A DNA stretch of 64,000 bases from Caprella mutica (GCA_947561585.1 CANNZV010000507.1:248001-312000), one strand, 5' to 3'. Counted from the stretch's first letter, positions 1 to 11,499 are shown. The notes: generated by a model not told the origin, from the sequence alone. Made by a program: numbers and translations.

Positions 1-1629
1 ATTTTCTATTTTTAAATTAATGAAAATAATATACGTCAAGTTATCCCTCAATATCAATGAATTAAATATCTTTACTATTTCTATGAAATTCATATTGTAA
101 TGATGTTTTGTTTAGTAAATGTTATATAAGCTTTTCCGCAGAATTACTTTCTAATTTCCAAATCTTCACTGTTGTTTTACAGGCTTTAACTTACCACTAA
201 CCTACCCAAATTTATTAACTATCTCGTGAATATATCCTTTTACCCTGTTTGTAAAATTTTATTTAACCTACTAGTCCTAATACCTATCAAAAATACTAAA
301 CTATTTTAGCTGTAACTCAATTATACGCTATAGCCTATGTATTGCTCCAGCACACAGCAGTGCCACACATGCATTCGCTCCGAGACCGATCGCCCTTTTT
401 GTGTGCCACACTCGAAAAGTGTGTCGAGATCAAGCTCTGAACACACAGCAGTGGCACACATGTGTGCCCGTATAAACGCCACTTAAGTAATTAATCAAAG
501 CGACAATATTTTTAATTTCCTTCTCATTAAATTATCAATTTATTTTGAGAAGAAAAAGATTTAGAAAACCAAAGTCGTATCGAAATTTTGATAGATCACG
601 TTGTTTGTTTTTCCAAATAAATGAAGTTCACAAAATATATATCATCGTAAACTGTGTAAATAATAATTAACCGAATCTCAGATAAATGTAAACACTAATC
701 TAACTATTAAATTATTTTAAGATAAATAGGAGCTATATATTAATTATGAATATCACGCGCAGTTGTGCAAACATTCTTTGGATAACGTGTACGGCAATAC
801 AACAATATTGTACCTACGTCTAAAACTTGTGAAAATTTTCTACGTTTTATCGAATTAGGTGACACTTTTTCTATTTAAATCAAATTTAATTTTTTACTAA
901 TCATTATTCAGATGAACAAAGTATATTGAATAGTATAATCAACTATTCTGATTCTATTATATATGTATAGGTCCTCCCCCCCCCCCCTCTTTCCACCCTA
1001 TAATTGAGTTCCAGTATGTCGATAAATGGGTAAAAGCTATCTAAGTATGTAAAATTGAATAAATATTGAGATTAAATATATTTACTAATCATTAAACTGT
1101 TTTTGAACCACTATTTCGAAATTGATCAAAATACCATTTATCGTCACTCCATGACGATAAATGGAAAACCCTCTTTATTGATACCCAAATATCGACACAT
1201 CGATTTATTTTAAATAATGATGACCGAATTAATTTCTGATTATATATTTAAGAAATGCAATTAAAAACAAGGAAACTTATATGAACATTATTTTTGTTTT
1301 TTTATTTGAAGCGTAAAATATTGCGCATAACAAATTCTCTATACCTAATCAATTACGGTAGGTTTGTCCTGAATGCACCGTATCGTCATACATCTCATCA
1401 GTTAAACTGACACTCTGATTGTAATTTTGAATGAAATTACTTACATTTTTGTAACAATAATGAAAATATATGGAGACATCGATTTGTAAAATACCTATAC
1501 CATAGAAATATTTCTAAGTCTTGTTATAAACGAAAATAACTGAAACATGACGATAAATGGAGAGGGACGATACAAGGAGCCCTTACCCTAATTAGTTTCA
1601 GGATGCAGTTTGATAGCCACTTGGTTAAA
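1..1629. other. AT-rich stretch without a recognisable gene
   Basis: No coding similarity was seen on either strand. At 348-470 a short segment with the core ACACAGCAGTG(C/G)CACACATG occurs twice about 90 bp apart. A poly-C run lies near 977-988. The string CGATAAATGG recurs near 1020, 1155 and 1550, which could be remains of a decayed inverted-repeat element, but no clean ends or target duplication were found. Confidence 0.5.
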
Positions 1630-2193
1630 AACTTCTTTATTGGCATAGTTAAAAAAAATTATAACATAAATATTAAATAATCGCGACGTTTCGAGAAAAA
1701 TACTCTTCTCATCTTCAGGCTAAAATAATAAATCATAAACACTGAAAATTAAAGGAAAAATATATAAATTTGAAGAATTATATTAAAGGTATGATTTCAA
1801 GTATTAATTTGGTGACGTATTTTTTAGGGAGGATTTAAAATGAACTGTTAATTAAAAAGCAAAAAGGAAAATTACTAACTTGTACAAAGGACTAAAAGTC
1901 GATATGAAAAACATAATATTGTACACTGAATTAGAATGAAATTAAATAGGAGTAAAGAATTAATAGTTAGTGAAAATGAATTGAGGAGATTATAGAAAGT
2001 TTTTAAATGAAACCGGTTAATGGAATTACAGGGGACAAAATTAAAGAATTATAAATAAAAAATGGAACTATCTAGCAGGTTGATGAATGAACTGTTGTCT
2101 GAGTTGGTAAGTAGTTTAGAGGAAGAGGAGTAGACGAAATTATATATGCTATATGGCATACATAGGGTTTTGGAGCAAATAAGGTAATCAAAA

Positions 2194-3477
2194 TCAAAAT
2201 ACATGCAAAATACGGGTGTCACCTTCGTGCTGGTTCTTTAGAGTAGGATCTTCTTTCTTGATGTGTAGGGCTTCAGCTATTTGTAGTTCTATTTTGAGTG
2301 GAGAGCGGAATAGTATTTGCATGGATGGTGTTACATCTGCTGTTCTGATCTTTTTGTTATGTGCGTCTTTATTATGGTTTTTGATGCTTCCTTTTTGGGT
2401 ATAGGCTAGGGCACGTTGTTTTAGGGTTGTAGTGGTGTAGCCAATGTAGAAGGTTGAGGGTTGACACTCCTCACAAACGTATTTGTAGACTACATGGCTA
2501 TTTGTTTCATCTATGAATTCTCTGTTGCGGATGAGTAGGTTTGAAAGTTTTCTATTTTTATAGTAAATGTATAGCTGTATTTTTGCATTGGCTATTGGTT
2601 TTATATGGCTATGTACTAGTTTCTTCAGATTTTTCTCTTCTTGTTTGTATTGGCTGGTCATCTGGTTACGGTAATAGAATTTGATTATTTTCTCTGTAGG
2701 GTTTGGTTGCTGTGATTGTGATGCTTTGCGGTTCAGGAATGCTGTTGTTTTTTGCTCTACTATTGACATTGGGAAATTATTATTGGTGAACAGTTGCTTT
2801 AATCTATGGATTTCGTGATGGAAAGTTTTCCAGTCACTTGATATTAGGAATGCTCTGTGGAGCACAGTTTTAATTACACCGGTTTTGTATTGTTGAGGGG
2901 CCAGTCCTAAGTAGTTTATGCATTCGCCTGAGTCTGTAGGTTTTGTGTGCACTTTGGTTGTTATTTTTTGGTCACTGTTAGTAATTTGTACATCCAGGAA
3001 GGCTATTGTATTATCTTTTTGAATTTCATAAGTGAAATTCAAGATTGAATTGGATTCGAATATTTCTTTTATGGTATCAAGTTGATTATAATTGTCAACG
3101 ATCATAAATATGTCGTCAACATATCTGCAGTAGACTGAAGGTTTTTGATCCGGGGACATATGCTCAAGTGATTTCTTTTCTAGGTTACTCATATAAAAGT
3201 TAGCAAACATGGGTCCCAACGGCGAACCCATAGACACGCCATCCACTTGCACAAAGACACTACCATCTATGTGCCTGAAAGGTGTCTGTGTGGTGCATGT
3301 TTTTAGGAGCTGTATCAGAGTTGCCTTAGGGATATCTGGTGGTTTGAAGATGGGATGATGGAAGCTATTTTCAATTATGATGTCTATTGTATCTGAGACC
3401 GGTACATAAGTAAATAAACTCTCCACGTCAAGAGAGGCCAGTTTACCCTTAACATTTGTTGTATTTAATATGTTCAT
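2194..3477 (-). CDS. PLE reverse transcriptase core plus GIY-YIG endonuclease
   Basis: The 427-residue open frame carries DVESLFTYV (residues 17-25, RT motif A with the catalytic Asp), GVSMGSPLGP (80-89) and the catalytic box YVDD (119-122). LDVQI (161-165) follows in the palm region. A linker leads to a GIY-YIG nuclease: VYKYVCEEC (330-338) then FYIGYTTTTLKQR (343-355). These enzymes nick DNA and prime cDNA synthesis at the target. The ATG at 3477 is only where the frame opens; the natural protein extends upstream through 3480-3655 and the 3655-4248 frame. The catalytic residues are intact here, so decay is recent. Confidence 0.85.
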   Translation of the reverse strand: MNILNTTNVKGKLASLDVESLFTYVPVSDTIDIIIENSFHHPIFKPPDIPKATLIQLLKTCTTQTPFRHIDGSVFVQVDGVSMGSPLGPMFANFYMSNLEKKSLEHMSPDQKPSVYCRYVDDIFMIVDNYNQLDTIKEIFESNSILNFTYEIQKDNTIAFLDVQITNSDQKITTKVHTKPTDSGECINYLGLAPQQYKTGVIKTVLHRAFLISSDWKTFHHEIHRLKQLFTNNNFPMSIVEQKTTAFLNRKASQSQQPNPTEKIIKFYYRNQMTSQYKQEEKNLKKLVHSHIKPIANAKIQLYIYYKNRKLSNLLIRNREFIDETNSHVVYKYVCEECQPSTFYIGYTTTTLKQRALAYTQKGSIKNHNKDAHNKKIRTADVTPSMQILFRSPLKIELQIAEALHIKKEDPTLKNQHEGDTRILHVF

Positions 3478-4248
3478 CTGTGGACTGGATCATGTAACCT
3501 GTTGGTAGGTACTTTTTGAGAATATTATTTAAAATCTTGGCTATTTCGTATGCGGGGGTTCCGATTTGTGAAATTATAGGGCGTAAGGGTGGGTTTTCGG
3601 AATTTTTATGAATCTTTGGATTTCCATAGAGGTATCCTGGTTGGTAGTGGCCAATTAATTTGGGTAATACGTTTCTTCCTGCTTTGGAATTGGTGATGTC
3701 AATAAGATCGTTGAGGGTCCTTTTAAGTTCATCTGTTGGGTCTTTTGGGAGTTTTTTGAATTATCGCTGATAATAAGGTCAAGTTTAGTTTTATAATCTG
3801 CTCTATTTAATATCACAAAGCTATTATTTTTGTCTGCTTTACGTATCACTATGTCTTTGTTTTTTCTTAACATCTCTACAATGCTGTGCTGGTCTCTTGT
3901 TAAGACGTCATTGTCGTAGTTCTTATAACTTTTTAAGCCAAATCGCTTTAGTTCACATTTCAGGCTTTCTTCATTATCAATCAGTATGTTGTTACAGTTC
4001 TTCTCATTCACCACTTGGGAATAAAAATTTTCAATCTCTATTTGTTTCCGTATCATACTGTACTTGCTTCTCAAAGGACAATTCATACCTAGATTAAACA
4101 CCTCCTTAATTGGCCTATTCTTCAATTGCCACAGAGGACAGATTAATATAAATAAGTAAATATAAATAAATATTTTCCTCTTCCATCCATGAGTGCAGTC
4201 ACCAGTGCTTGTGTCCTTTTCCATCAATTCCTTGGTAAGTGACTGCAT
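3478..4248 (-). pseudogene. PLE N-terminal and early RT region, frameshifted
   Basis: The frame 3655-4248 contains NKDIVIRKADKNNSFVILN, the conserved PLE segment ahead of the RT fingers. Between 3480 and 3655 a different frame reads GNPKIHKN, PPLRPIISQIGTPAYEIAK, the RT1/RT2 block that should join the two open frames. A G-run and another frame change lie near 3740-3760. At least two frame changes therefore separate the N-terminal part from the catalytic part at 2194-3477. I interpret all three pieces as one former protein. Confidence 0.8.
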
Positions 4249-4553
4249 TCACAGAGTAGCTTTTCTGCATCCATGAGCATTGAGCATTGTCATAGACGGT
4301 GATTGGTGATTTTATAATGGAGCCACTTTCCTTTCTGGCTGCTTCTTATAGTTCCTTGTGAGTAATATTTTTTAAATCATCGAAATACAGTGCGAACCAA
4401 AAGAGTTTGCAGCAATAATTTTTCGAAATCTGGAACAATTTATCACAGTAAACTGAAATTTGTTTTACATGATTAGGTGATACAGGATATATAATCAATT
4501 TCTGACTACTGAAATGTGTATCCCAGGGTACCATTCTACTTTAACATTAAAAT

Positions 4554-5908
4554 CAGCGATGCCGGGTGGGTCAAAAGTGTTCGCAGAGGTTTAAACTGCT
4601 GCGAAAATGGCGAAAGTAAAGATGCTAACACAAAGTAAAAAATTATCAGATTATCTGCCTACTTAAAGATAATAAAAGTACGGTAGAAAAGAGAGAAAAA
4701 CATCAAAACGGGATCAGCGTACGGGCAAGAAACTTGCCATTGAAGATAAATTGGACAGGAAGAAGCATGAAGGTAATTTATAATAAGCATTTTTTACAAG
4801 CAAAAATTATAAAAAAATAGGAGATCTTTATCAGAGAATCTTCTCAAATCCTACAAAGAAATTTTTGATCAAGCTGATGTTACCCACGTGTCTAAAAAAG
4901 CCAGAAATCGAATCCTGAAAAAGATGGCGAATCAAAGTGCACCGACAGTAGGTATGTCAGAGAAGGCTGTCATGGGCAACAAAAAACTGGAAAACTGATT
5001 TTCTCAACTGTAATTTTCACAGAAGACCAGAACTACCCTCGAGGGTAATTCTGCAGAGGGTGGCAGCATCATGTTGTGGTCTGAAATTATTGGTAACAAA
5101 TTGGTTGGACCTCTTCTTGTGCCTGATAGTCTCAAAATGAACTTCAAGAACTATTGTGCATTACCGAGAGACAGTTTTCTCTTCTGGTTGAATTCTTTAT
5201 CCGATGATGTCAAAAATAATATTATTTTTGCAGCAGGATAATGTTCCAAGTAATCATTTTCATTACACTAAACTGACTAAAGGTTGGCTCGCAGAACAAG
5301 GCATCCATCACTGGCAAGAAGCTCATCCCAACACTCACCCCAAACTGAATCTGTGGTCAACCACCAAGAGAAAGGTTAATTAATGCGCATATGGAGGCCA
5401 ATTTACGAACAAACAAGAGCTCTGGCAAATATTTTTGGATGTTTATTCCTAAATACCGCCTTTACAAATTGAGAAATTCACATCTTTTATTGATAAATGA
5501 TTTGTTGAGGTTATAAAACAATGTGTAAATCATTAAATATGAAGACTCTAATTAAATGATAAGATCTAAATTTTTGATGCATTTACCTTCATACAACTAC
5601 TATAAAATATAGTAAAGACCTGTACAATGTTTCAAATACCATTTCTGTCTAATATCAAACACTTTTAGGCATCTTTTTTTTCGTAATAAGACGTTTTGCA
5701 AACACTTTTGGGCCGTTTTATTGAGTCAATTTCATTATTAAGTAGTGTTATTTTTGTCATTTTGGAAGCCAATTTTATTCGAGTTTTTCACAGTGGAACA
5801 GTTATTTACTCTTAAGTTCACGAATCCATAAGAAAATCAGAATGAAACCATTATTTTTAGCAAAAAATACCGATTTTAGTAAATTGCAAACACTTTTGAC
5901 CCGCACTG
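4554..5908 (+). mobile_element. Decayed Tc1-like DNA transposon
   Basis: Terminal inverted repeats face each other: GGGTCAAAAGTGTTCGCA near 4567-4585 and the complement of TTGCAAACACTTTTGACCC near 5884-5902. Between them, plus-strand stretches resemble a Tc1 transposase: GGSIMLWSEIIGNKLVGPLL (about 5062-5120) and FAQQDNVPSNH (about 5228-5260, second catalytic Asp in QDN). Frameshifts and stops are frequent throughout. Exact ends and a TA duplication could not be fixed. Confidence 0.75.
4725..5470 (+). pseudogene. Tc1-like transposase remnant
   Basis: Recognisable pieces in order: an RKKLAIEDKLDRKKHE-like segment near 4725-4770; SENLLKSYKEIFDQADVTHV near 4837-4890; the GGSIMLW block before the catalytic core near 5062; QQDN near 5235 with the second Asp; and a degraded LNLWSTTK segment near 5346, where the third acidic residue of the DDE triad would sit. 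Frame is lost many times. It cannot encode an active transposase. Confidence 0.7.
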
Positions 5909-6259
5909 CAGTTAATGATATGGTTGAAGCAGACGTTAAATCCCTACTAAAAATAGATTAACCCAAACACGGCGAGTTAAATAAGCTATATGTAAACAAC
6001 TCTGTGTTATTACTAAACAAAAATTCTTTGTGTAATTATACCATATAAGCAGTTTTTTTTCATACAGTAAGAGTGTTGCGGCTGACCTTATTAATATTAA
6101 TTCCATTGATTGCATTTAAAATATAAAATTGTTATTAATGAATAACGTAACTATTAGTTCCCCAATATACTTCTGGCTTCAACGATAGTGTCATTGTATG
6201 AAAAATTGATTTCTTATTAAAAAAATTATTTATTTCAACCCTTTATTAGTAATGCCATA
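5909..6259. other. Spacer between two DNA transposons
   Basis: AT-rich, with no coding similarity and no repeat boundary seen. Confidence 0.5.
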
Positions 6260-6261
6260 TA

Positions 6262-7594
6262 GGAGAGGGTGGTCATCAATGGGACAAAAAACACAGAAAG
6301 ATTGATATTTCATTTACTATGGGCATAATATGAAAAATAAAAAATCCATGTGTAATATAGATATTCCTTTATAAAATGAAACCAACTCGAATGCTATCAC
6401 ATATTCTGTTGACTAGAAAAAAATTAAATAAAAAACAAAAAAAATTGTCCCATTGTTTAACAGCGCTGGTGAACAATGGGACATGCCCTGGTGAACGATG
6501 GGACAGTTTATCAAACTTGTATATTGTTGAGGTTTTGGTAAAATTTCAAGTTCGAATTATCTCTTTATGTTGTCCCACACTTAGTTAGTTCATATAATAT
6601 CAGTTTAATGTCCTCTAACTTCACCGAAGCCATGTCAGGAACATTTGGAAAATTAAGCTCATTGCACTTGAATCTTCGCCTAACATCAATATTTCGTATA
6701 TATCTTTTTCATGCTTTTGGCCAACAGAATACGTTTTAGAAGTCGCCTCAAATTCTACAAGTGCATAAATCTTCATTTTCAACATTTTCGGTGGAGATTT
6801 GAGTTCTTCAGACCAATGGATCAGTTAGATTAAGAGTTATATAACAGACCAAGAACAATAGTTCACAGGCCATCTACGTCAGATGCTTTATGAAGTGATT
6901 TCGAAGGCCTTATCCTTAGTGGCACCAGCAAAAAGCTCTTCTTTCTCTGGTGTATCCGTTGCAATCATGCTGCGTCTTTTTCTTTTATTAGTGAAATTTG
7001 TTCTCTATGCATTGCTTTGTGATGACCTCAGATTGCTAAAGCCCTTGAACATGATCGAAAGTCCCGCTTCAGCTGGAAGCTCTGTTTCTACAAGAAGCCC
7101 TGAAGCTACAGTTCACGTTATTGTATCAAAAAAATAAATATATTGATTCATATGGAGTAACTAGACAGTTTGGTTGACAATAAGGCACTGTCCCATTGTT
7201 AACCAAATTTTCTGTCCCAATGATCACCATGACGCCATTTTGAAAACATATGGGTATAGCGGCTCAACTACAAAAGTATAAAGGCAATCCTTTCAAATGA
7301 TCATATTTTACATATTACTTAATATCATGTAAAAATGCCGTAAGCATTATATGTTAAATTTACAGATTTATAACAATTGAAACAAAGTACGAAATATTTA
7401 GTTTTATCACCCCTAAAACACGTTTTCGCTTTTACACAGGGCTGACTGCACCCCAACCGCTGAATGCAATGCGAGTGAATGCACTGAAGTATGCTTAATT
7501 TACCACTAAGATTTTGTTAAAAATTACCCTCAAATAAAAAAGTTATTCAGCATGTCCCATTGTTCCCGGTGTCCCATTGATGACCACCCTCCCC
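6262..7594 (-). mobile_element. pogo/Tigger-like DNA transposon, deletion derivative
   Basis: The ends are inverted repeats GGAGAGGGTGGTCATCAATG and (complement) CATTGATGACCACCCTCCCC, each bordered by TA (6260-6261 and 7595-7596), the Tc1/mariner/pogo target duplication. TGTCCCATTG or its complement recurs inside at about 6276, 6447, 6474, 6495 (one change), 7190, 7213 (one change), 7555 and 7570, suggesting repeated transposase binding sites. Only the C-terminal part of a transposase remains on the minus strand, so this 1.33-kb copy is non-autonomous. Confidence 0.75.
6560..6985 (-). pseudogene. C-terminal remnant of a pogo/Tigger-like transposase
   Basis: Reading right to left, 6985-6890 gives SMIATDTPEKEELFAGATK, then stops; 6800-6720 gives KIYALVEFEATSKTYSVGQ; a frame change then leads to FKCNELNFPNVPDMASVKLE and DIKLIL at about 6690-6600. 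The F-x-FPxVPDMASVxxEDI block is what one expects from the acidic tail of pogo/Tigger-type transposases and related domesticated proteins. The DDE core is missing. The family assignment rests on my recall of that C-terminal motif. Confidence 0.55.
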
Positions 7595-7599
7595 TACGG

Positions 7600-7860
7600 T
7601 GGCCGGAAATTTCGGACTCGGAAATTTCAGTCTCGGATCTCTCAAAATAAATGACCGTTATGTAGTTTGCTGTAACAGCTAGTTTGTTGTACTGCACACT
7701 TCATGATTGTTTAATGACCTGGCAGGGGGGTTCGAGGGGTGGCACGCCCCTCGACACATCTAATTCATAAGTTTTATTCATACCTGAGACCGAACATTCC
7801 GAGACCGTATTTTCCGAGAACGAAATTTCTTAGAACCGCCATATACTGATATACATATTA
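7600..7860. repeat. Phrase-type short repeats (CGGAAATTTC and GAGACCGnATTTTCC)
   Basis: Around 7607-7640 the phrase CGGAAATTTC(GG/AG)(A/T)CT is repeated. At 7780-7850 the phrase CCGAGACCG(A/T)A(C/T)(A/T)TTCC repeats about three times and ends in TTCTTAGAACCGCC. On the minus strand that end reads GGTTCTAAGAAATTTCG, which matches the GGnnCTAGGA start seen on other phrase arrays in this window. Confidence 0.5.
7655..7766 (+). repeat. Hairpin-bearing repeat end, Helitron-like
   Basis: TAGTTTGTTGTACTGCACAC, then GACCTGGCA, leads into a GC-rich hairpin: TCGAGGGG, loop TGGCACG, CCCCTCGA (about 7733-7755). CACAT and CTAA follow, with T next. A hairpin a few bases ahead of CTRR before T is the 3' end pattern of Helitrons. 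The same sequence lies on both arms of the palindrome at 18249-18990. No 5' TC end or Rep/helicase frame was found, so the Helitron call is tentative. Confidence 0.4.
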
Positions 7861-8049
7861 ATATTTAATATATACAGTCAGATATATGAAATTAGCGAAA
7901 TGATACGGAATTAGCAGAATACAAATTTATATGAAAAATAACAATAGTAATGTCAAATTCATTTAAGAAATGTGATTTTTTATGCAAAAGATATAATGAT
8001 AAAAACCACAAACTTACACAAAATGTTATATTTAAATACATTTAATTTG

Positions 8050-8215
8050 ATTTTCGACAAATTCATCTTTCGGTAAATTTGTCGTTCGGCGAATCCGTGT
8101 GAAAATCCGTTTTCAGCCAATTTGGGATTCGGCAAACACGTATTCGGAGAATCCGGTTCGGCGAATTAGTTTTTTGCAAATTGGTTTCGGCCAATTCGTT
8201 TTCGGAAAATAAGCC
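8050..8215. repeat. Degenerate phrase repeat (TTCGGCnAATTCG)
   Basis: Roughly ten degenerate units of the type TTCGGCAAATTTG / TTCGGCGAATCCG / TTCGGCCAATTCG follow one another. They lie directly left of the foldback element at 8410 and share the theme of a variable 14-18 bp phrase around (G)GCnAATTnG. Confidence 0.5.
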
Positions 8216-8409
8216 CAGACCCGTTACTTTGAAACTAGCTTCTATTGCTAAATGGTAAAGTAATGTTAGCTGTATTTCTAGTAGAGTACAAATGAGTATT
8301 TGATGTTTAGCAGTTCAGCAAAAAAGATATCTGAATTGACAGTTCTGTTCATGAAATTTCCCATTTGAAACCTATAAATACTATCAAGAGTGAGAAGATT
8401 TAGCTGATC

Positions 8410-9579
8410 CGTGAGCGGACAAAATATCTACGGACAAAATGCTTACCGACCAAATGCCTAAGGACAAAATGCCTGTATACGGATAAAATGCCTAATTGTC
8501 AAAATGCCTAATGGACAAAATGCCTAAAATGCATTGTAGGTACACTTATTTCCAGTATGGAAATAGTGGACAAAGATTTAATCATTTCTAATAAGTGAGA
8601 CTAAGTGAAAACAAAGAGCTTTGTCTCAGCGGGAGTTTACTAAATCAATGCAGGCAGACTCCGCAGTAGACCTAACTGTTATAACAGGACGACTTGAAGC
8701 GGAATTGACCCCAAGCTTTCTTACATCAGTTATACCGGAAATTTTTCTTAAACAATTTTAATTTCTTTGAAGGAACCATGCAAAATGTGGTACCATGCAA
8801 ACGTTCTTTGATTTTTGTTACTAGAAAACGAAAATATTATAGGAACAGTGCTAAACTTAAAGCGGGGTCTCCCCGTATAAGAGACAGTATAAGTCTGAGT
8901 TCTGGGAACTCGCAACTAGGTTGCATGTTTGTTTAGCTTTGGCTGACTAATTTAACCAGTGACGTCATATTGACATAAACTGCATCAGTTCTATGAGCTG
9001 ACAACTGGGTTACTCTTACATTTAGGTTTTACATAAATTTTTACAAATATTGTTTGATGTTCGATGATAATTGAACATCATAATGATAATTCAATGTTCA
9101 ATGATAATTTAATGTTCAATGATAATTTAATGTTAAATGATAATTTAATGTTCAATGATAATTTAATGTTCAATGATAATTTAATGTTCAATGATTGTTG
9201 AACATTAAATATTTTTACTATATAATGTATAATGTATACGGTTGTTTATTTACCAACAATCATTTCGTTACATATAACACTTCAACATTTTATAATCGGG
9301 CCTTTTATATAAATATGAAATTTAATCAGTTTATTATTTTATTCTCTTTTCAACATTCTTTTATTTCATTATTCTACTATTTCTATATTCATATAATTTG
9401 TACATTAGGCATTTTGTCCTTAGACATCTTGTCTGCAGGCCTTTTGTCAAATAGGCATTTGGTCCGTAGGAATTTTTTCCGTAGGCATTCTGTCCTTATT
9501 CATTTTGTCCGTAGGAATTTTGTCCTTAGGCATCTTGTCCGTTAGTCATTTTGTCCGTTAGGCATTTTGTCCTAGTTCC
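8410..9579. mobile_element. Foldback element with 15-bp minisatellite ends
   Basis: The left end (8410-8530) is an array of ACGGACAAAATGCCT-type units. The right end (9410-9579) is the inverted counterpart, GGCATTTTGTCCGTA and variants. AGCTGATC occurs immediately outside both ends (8402-8409 and 9580-9587), an 8-base match within what may be a 9-bp target duplication. The right outer tip on the minus strand reads GGAACTAGGACAAAATGCC. The 860-bp interior has no coding potential, so movement would need enzymes supplied in trans. Confidence 0.75.
9058..9205. repeat. 18-bp AT-rich tandem repeat inside the foldback element
   Basis: About seven copies of TTCAATGATAATTTAATG with single-base variants. 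The flanking GATGTTCGATGATAATTGAA and ATGATTGTTGAACATTAA give the block some dyad symmetry. It lies in the interior of the 8410-9579 element. Confidence 0.8.
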
Positions 9580-9725
9580 AGCTGATCATACAATTCAGCA
9601 GCGTGTGCAAGAGGGTGAGTTTTCTTGACAACACGTACTGCTTTTTTCTGTAATACAAATATACGATTTGTTATATAGTTTGCTGTATTGTACCATAATT
9701 TGGGTTCACTGAAAGAAGCCCTCGT
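9580..9725 (-). pseudogene. LINE reverse transcriptase thumb fragment
   Basis: The minus strand reads LWYNTANYITNRIFVLQKKA then VRVVKKTHPLAHAAELYDQL. The LQKKAVRV plus HPLAHAAELY pattern is the conserved segment after the palm domain in CR1/jockey-type LINE reverse transcriptases. A plus-strand homologue of the same segment (VLQKRAVRVINN) occurs in the LINE at 34255-36137. Only about 45 residues are left. Confidence 0.65.
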
Positions 9726-10550
9726 GAAATATGCCCACATGAAAAAATAAACACAATAAATATGCTCACAACGACAAAAAACACAATAATTAATAAGAAT
9801 TTGAATTACTAACTTTGCTTTAAGTTTCATAAAGCCAAATGAATTTAAAATATTCGGTAAAATTATATTAACATACAATATAATTATTTTAATATATTAA
9901 CACAATTAACTGTTCTGGTTCAAAATTTTCTAAAATATATATTGAAAAACACAGAGAATTTGCAAATTTAAATACTATAAAATTTAATTTCAACAATTAT
10001 ACAATTAATCTTTCCTGTCACCCATAATTTGATAGTGTACAGGGTATTATACATAGCATTATAAATATGCAAAATAATTATTGTGTATAGAAGCTGTTCC
10101 ATATTTTAAGTCACATTTCAGCATTGAAAATATGAATTATGGTCAAATTGATTATAGAATATTAAAATTTATTAAATAAATAAATTAAATTAATAAATTA
10201 AATTATTAAATAAATTAAATAAAATTTGATTAAATAAGTCATGTAATTATATTCTATCAAATGGACCCTAGTTCAGTCTTCTAGCAATAATATTTTTTCA
10301 GTAATTAAAGTTTTTTAAATTTCTATCACCAATTAGCTGACACCTGTACTAAGAAAGATACACAAACAAATATGTTCCTCTATTTATTTCAAATCTCTTT
10401 ATTTAGTCAAGTGGTGAATTGCAATTATAACAGCACTGAAATTATTATATTTTTTATATAACTCTCACAATTAATATTATCACAATTTTGTATTGAATTA
10501 TTCTTTCATAAATATATCTTGTACTGAACCATTTTATCTCCGTTCAAATT
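9726..10550. other. AT-rich stretch, no gene seen
   Basis: Low-complexity AATTAAATAAATTAAA runs at about 10165-10240. No coding similarity and no boundary was recognised. Confidence 0.5.
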
Positions 10551-10556
10551 AATTCA

Positions 10557-10805
10557 ATGAGTAGAGATTTTGACGGGAACAATGTACCTGATAGAAGGAC
10601 AATTCAACAGTTGATTGGCAAATTTAAGGAAACAGGAAGTTTGACAGATACCCAAAAAAGTCACAGTGGTCGACATTGTTCAACCTTCATTCCTGGGAAT
10701 ATTCAAATTAGCAAGAACCCATTGAGGCATTCCCCAGAAAATCAACACGCACTCTCACAAGAAACTGGCATTTCGAGAACATCTGTTATGAGGATTCCTT
10801 GTAAT
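10557..10805 (+). pseudogene. Transposase N-terminal helix-turn-helix remnant
   Basis: Translation gives PDRRTIQQLIGKFKETGSL, then SGRHCS, a proline-rich hinge, then LSQETGISRTSVMRI. The pairing of 'R-T-I-x-x-L-x-x-K-F-x-E-T-G-S' with 'L-S-x-E-x-G-I-S-x-T-S-V-x-R-I' is the two-helix DNA-binding head common to arthropod Tc1/mariner-related transposases. Coding similarity stops near 10805 and the catalytic domain is not found downstream. The frame stays open to 11099 without recognisable content. Confidence 0.6.
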
Positions 10806-11490
10806 GACCGTAAGCTAGTGATAACGCGGCGTATCCGCCGCGGTAGAAACGCTTGGCAAACTATACTGGGCAGTGAAAACGCGGCAGCAATGCTTTGTAT
10901 TCTATATGTTCCACACAATTTGCCGATTTTGCACAATCTCGAGAATGCGTTGCGCGTTTTTAAGATATTATATAAGATTTTAAATGAATGTTTTGTAACA
11001 ATAAAGGAATGTGAATATTTACCATCACGAAAATACAATTTTCGCATTAAGAGATATCTTGAAATATACCTACTAATAACATCAGATTTAATGCAATAGC
11101 GAGATGTTGTAAGAATGATTGAAGCGTCAGGCACCTACCACGTTAACGTACCAACAGTCGCTAGATATTTAAAACTAGTGTACTTTCCCCGTTATAATTT
11201 ATAATTTTATTTATTTAACTCATCACAAAGTAAATTACAGATAATATCAAAGGTATAAAATGAGCAATCCCGTATAAGTTAAAAACTTGAGGGATAAATG
11301 TATAAAAACAGGAATAGTAAGAAGAGTTAAAAAAGTTACATGGTGGTTATATACAATTGGTACGGGAAGTTAAAAATAGTTAGGGAAAGTTAAAATTTTT
11401 TTTTAGTTTTCAATACAAATTGAATGTTGATTCAATACAAATTTTATAAATAAATTTCCTTATTGTGATGTTTTTGCTTAATTTTGAGAT
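10806..11490. other. No gene recognised; LINE-like A-rich tail on the minus strand
   Basis: At 11200-11222 the minus strand reads GAGTTAAATAAATAAA, like the 3' microsatellite tail of CR1/L2 LINEs, but no adjoining coding remnant was found. The rest shows nothing recognisable. Confidence 0.4.
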
Positions 11491-11499
11491 ATCTGGTAT

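Larger units (their letters stand above)
1630..4255 (-). mobile_element. Penelope-like retroelement (PLE), mostly complete but broken
   Basis: The unit reads right to left. An N-terminal leader and reverse transcriptase (4248 to about 2700) are followed by a GIY-YIG endonuclease (to 2194), then a non-coding 3' segment. That segment, near 1680-1725, holds GCGACGTTTCG and CTCATCTTCAGG, a signature common at PLE ends. RT upstream of a GIY-YIG nuclease is the defining architecture of Penelope-like elements. The frame is interrupted around 3480-3655 and near 3755, so the copy is probably dead. The right boundary is uncertain; a Tc1 relic begins at 4554. Confidence 0.85.

Noticed and set aside
963..1570. 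Possible transposon with poly-C and GAGAGGG ends
   Set aside because: The ends match weakly and no target duplication was found.
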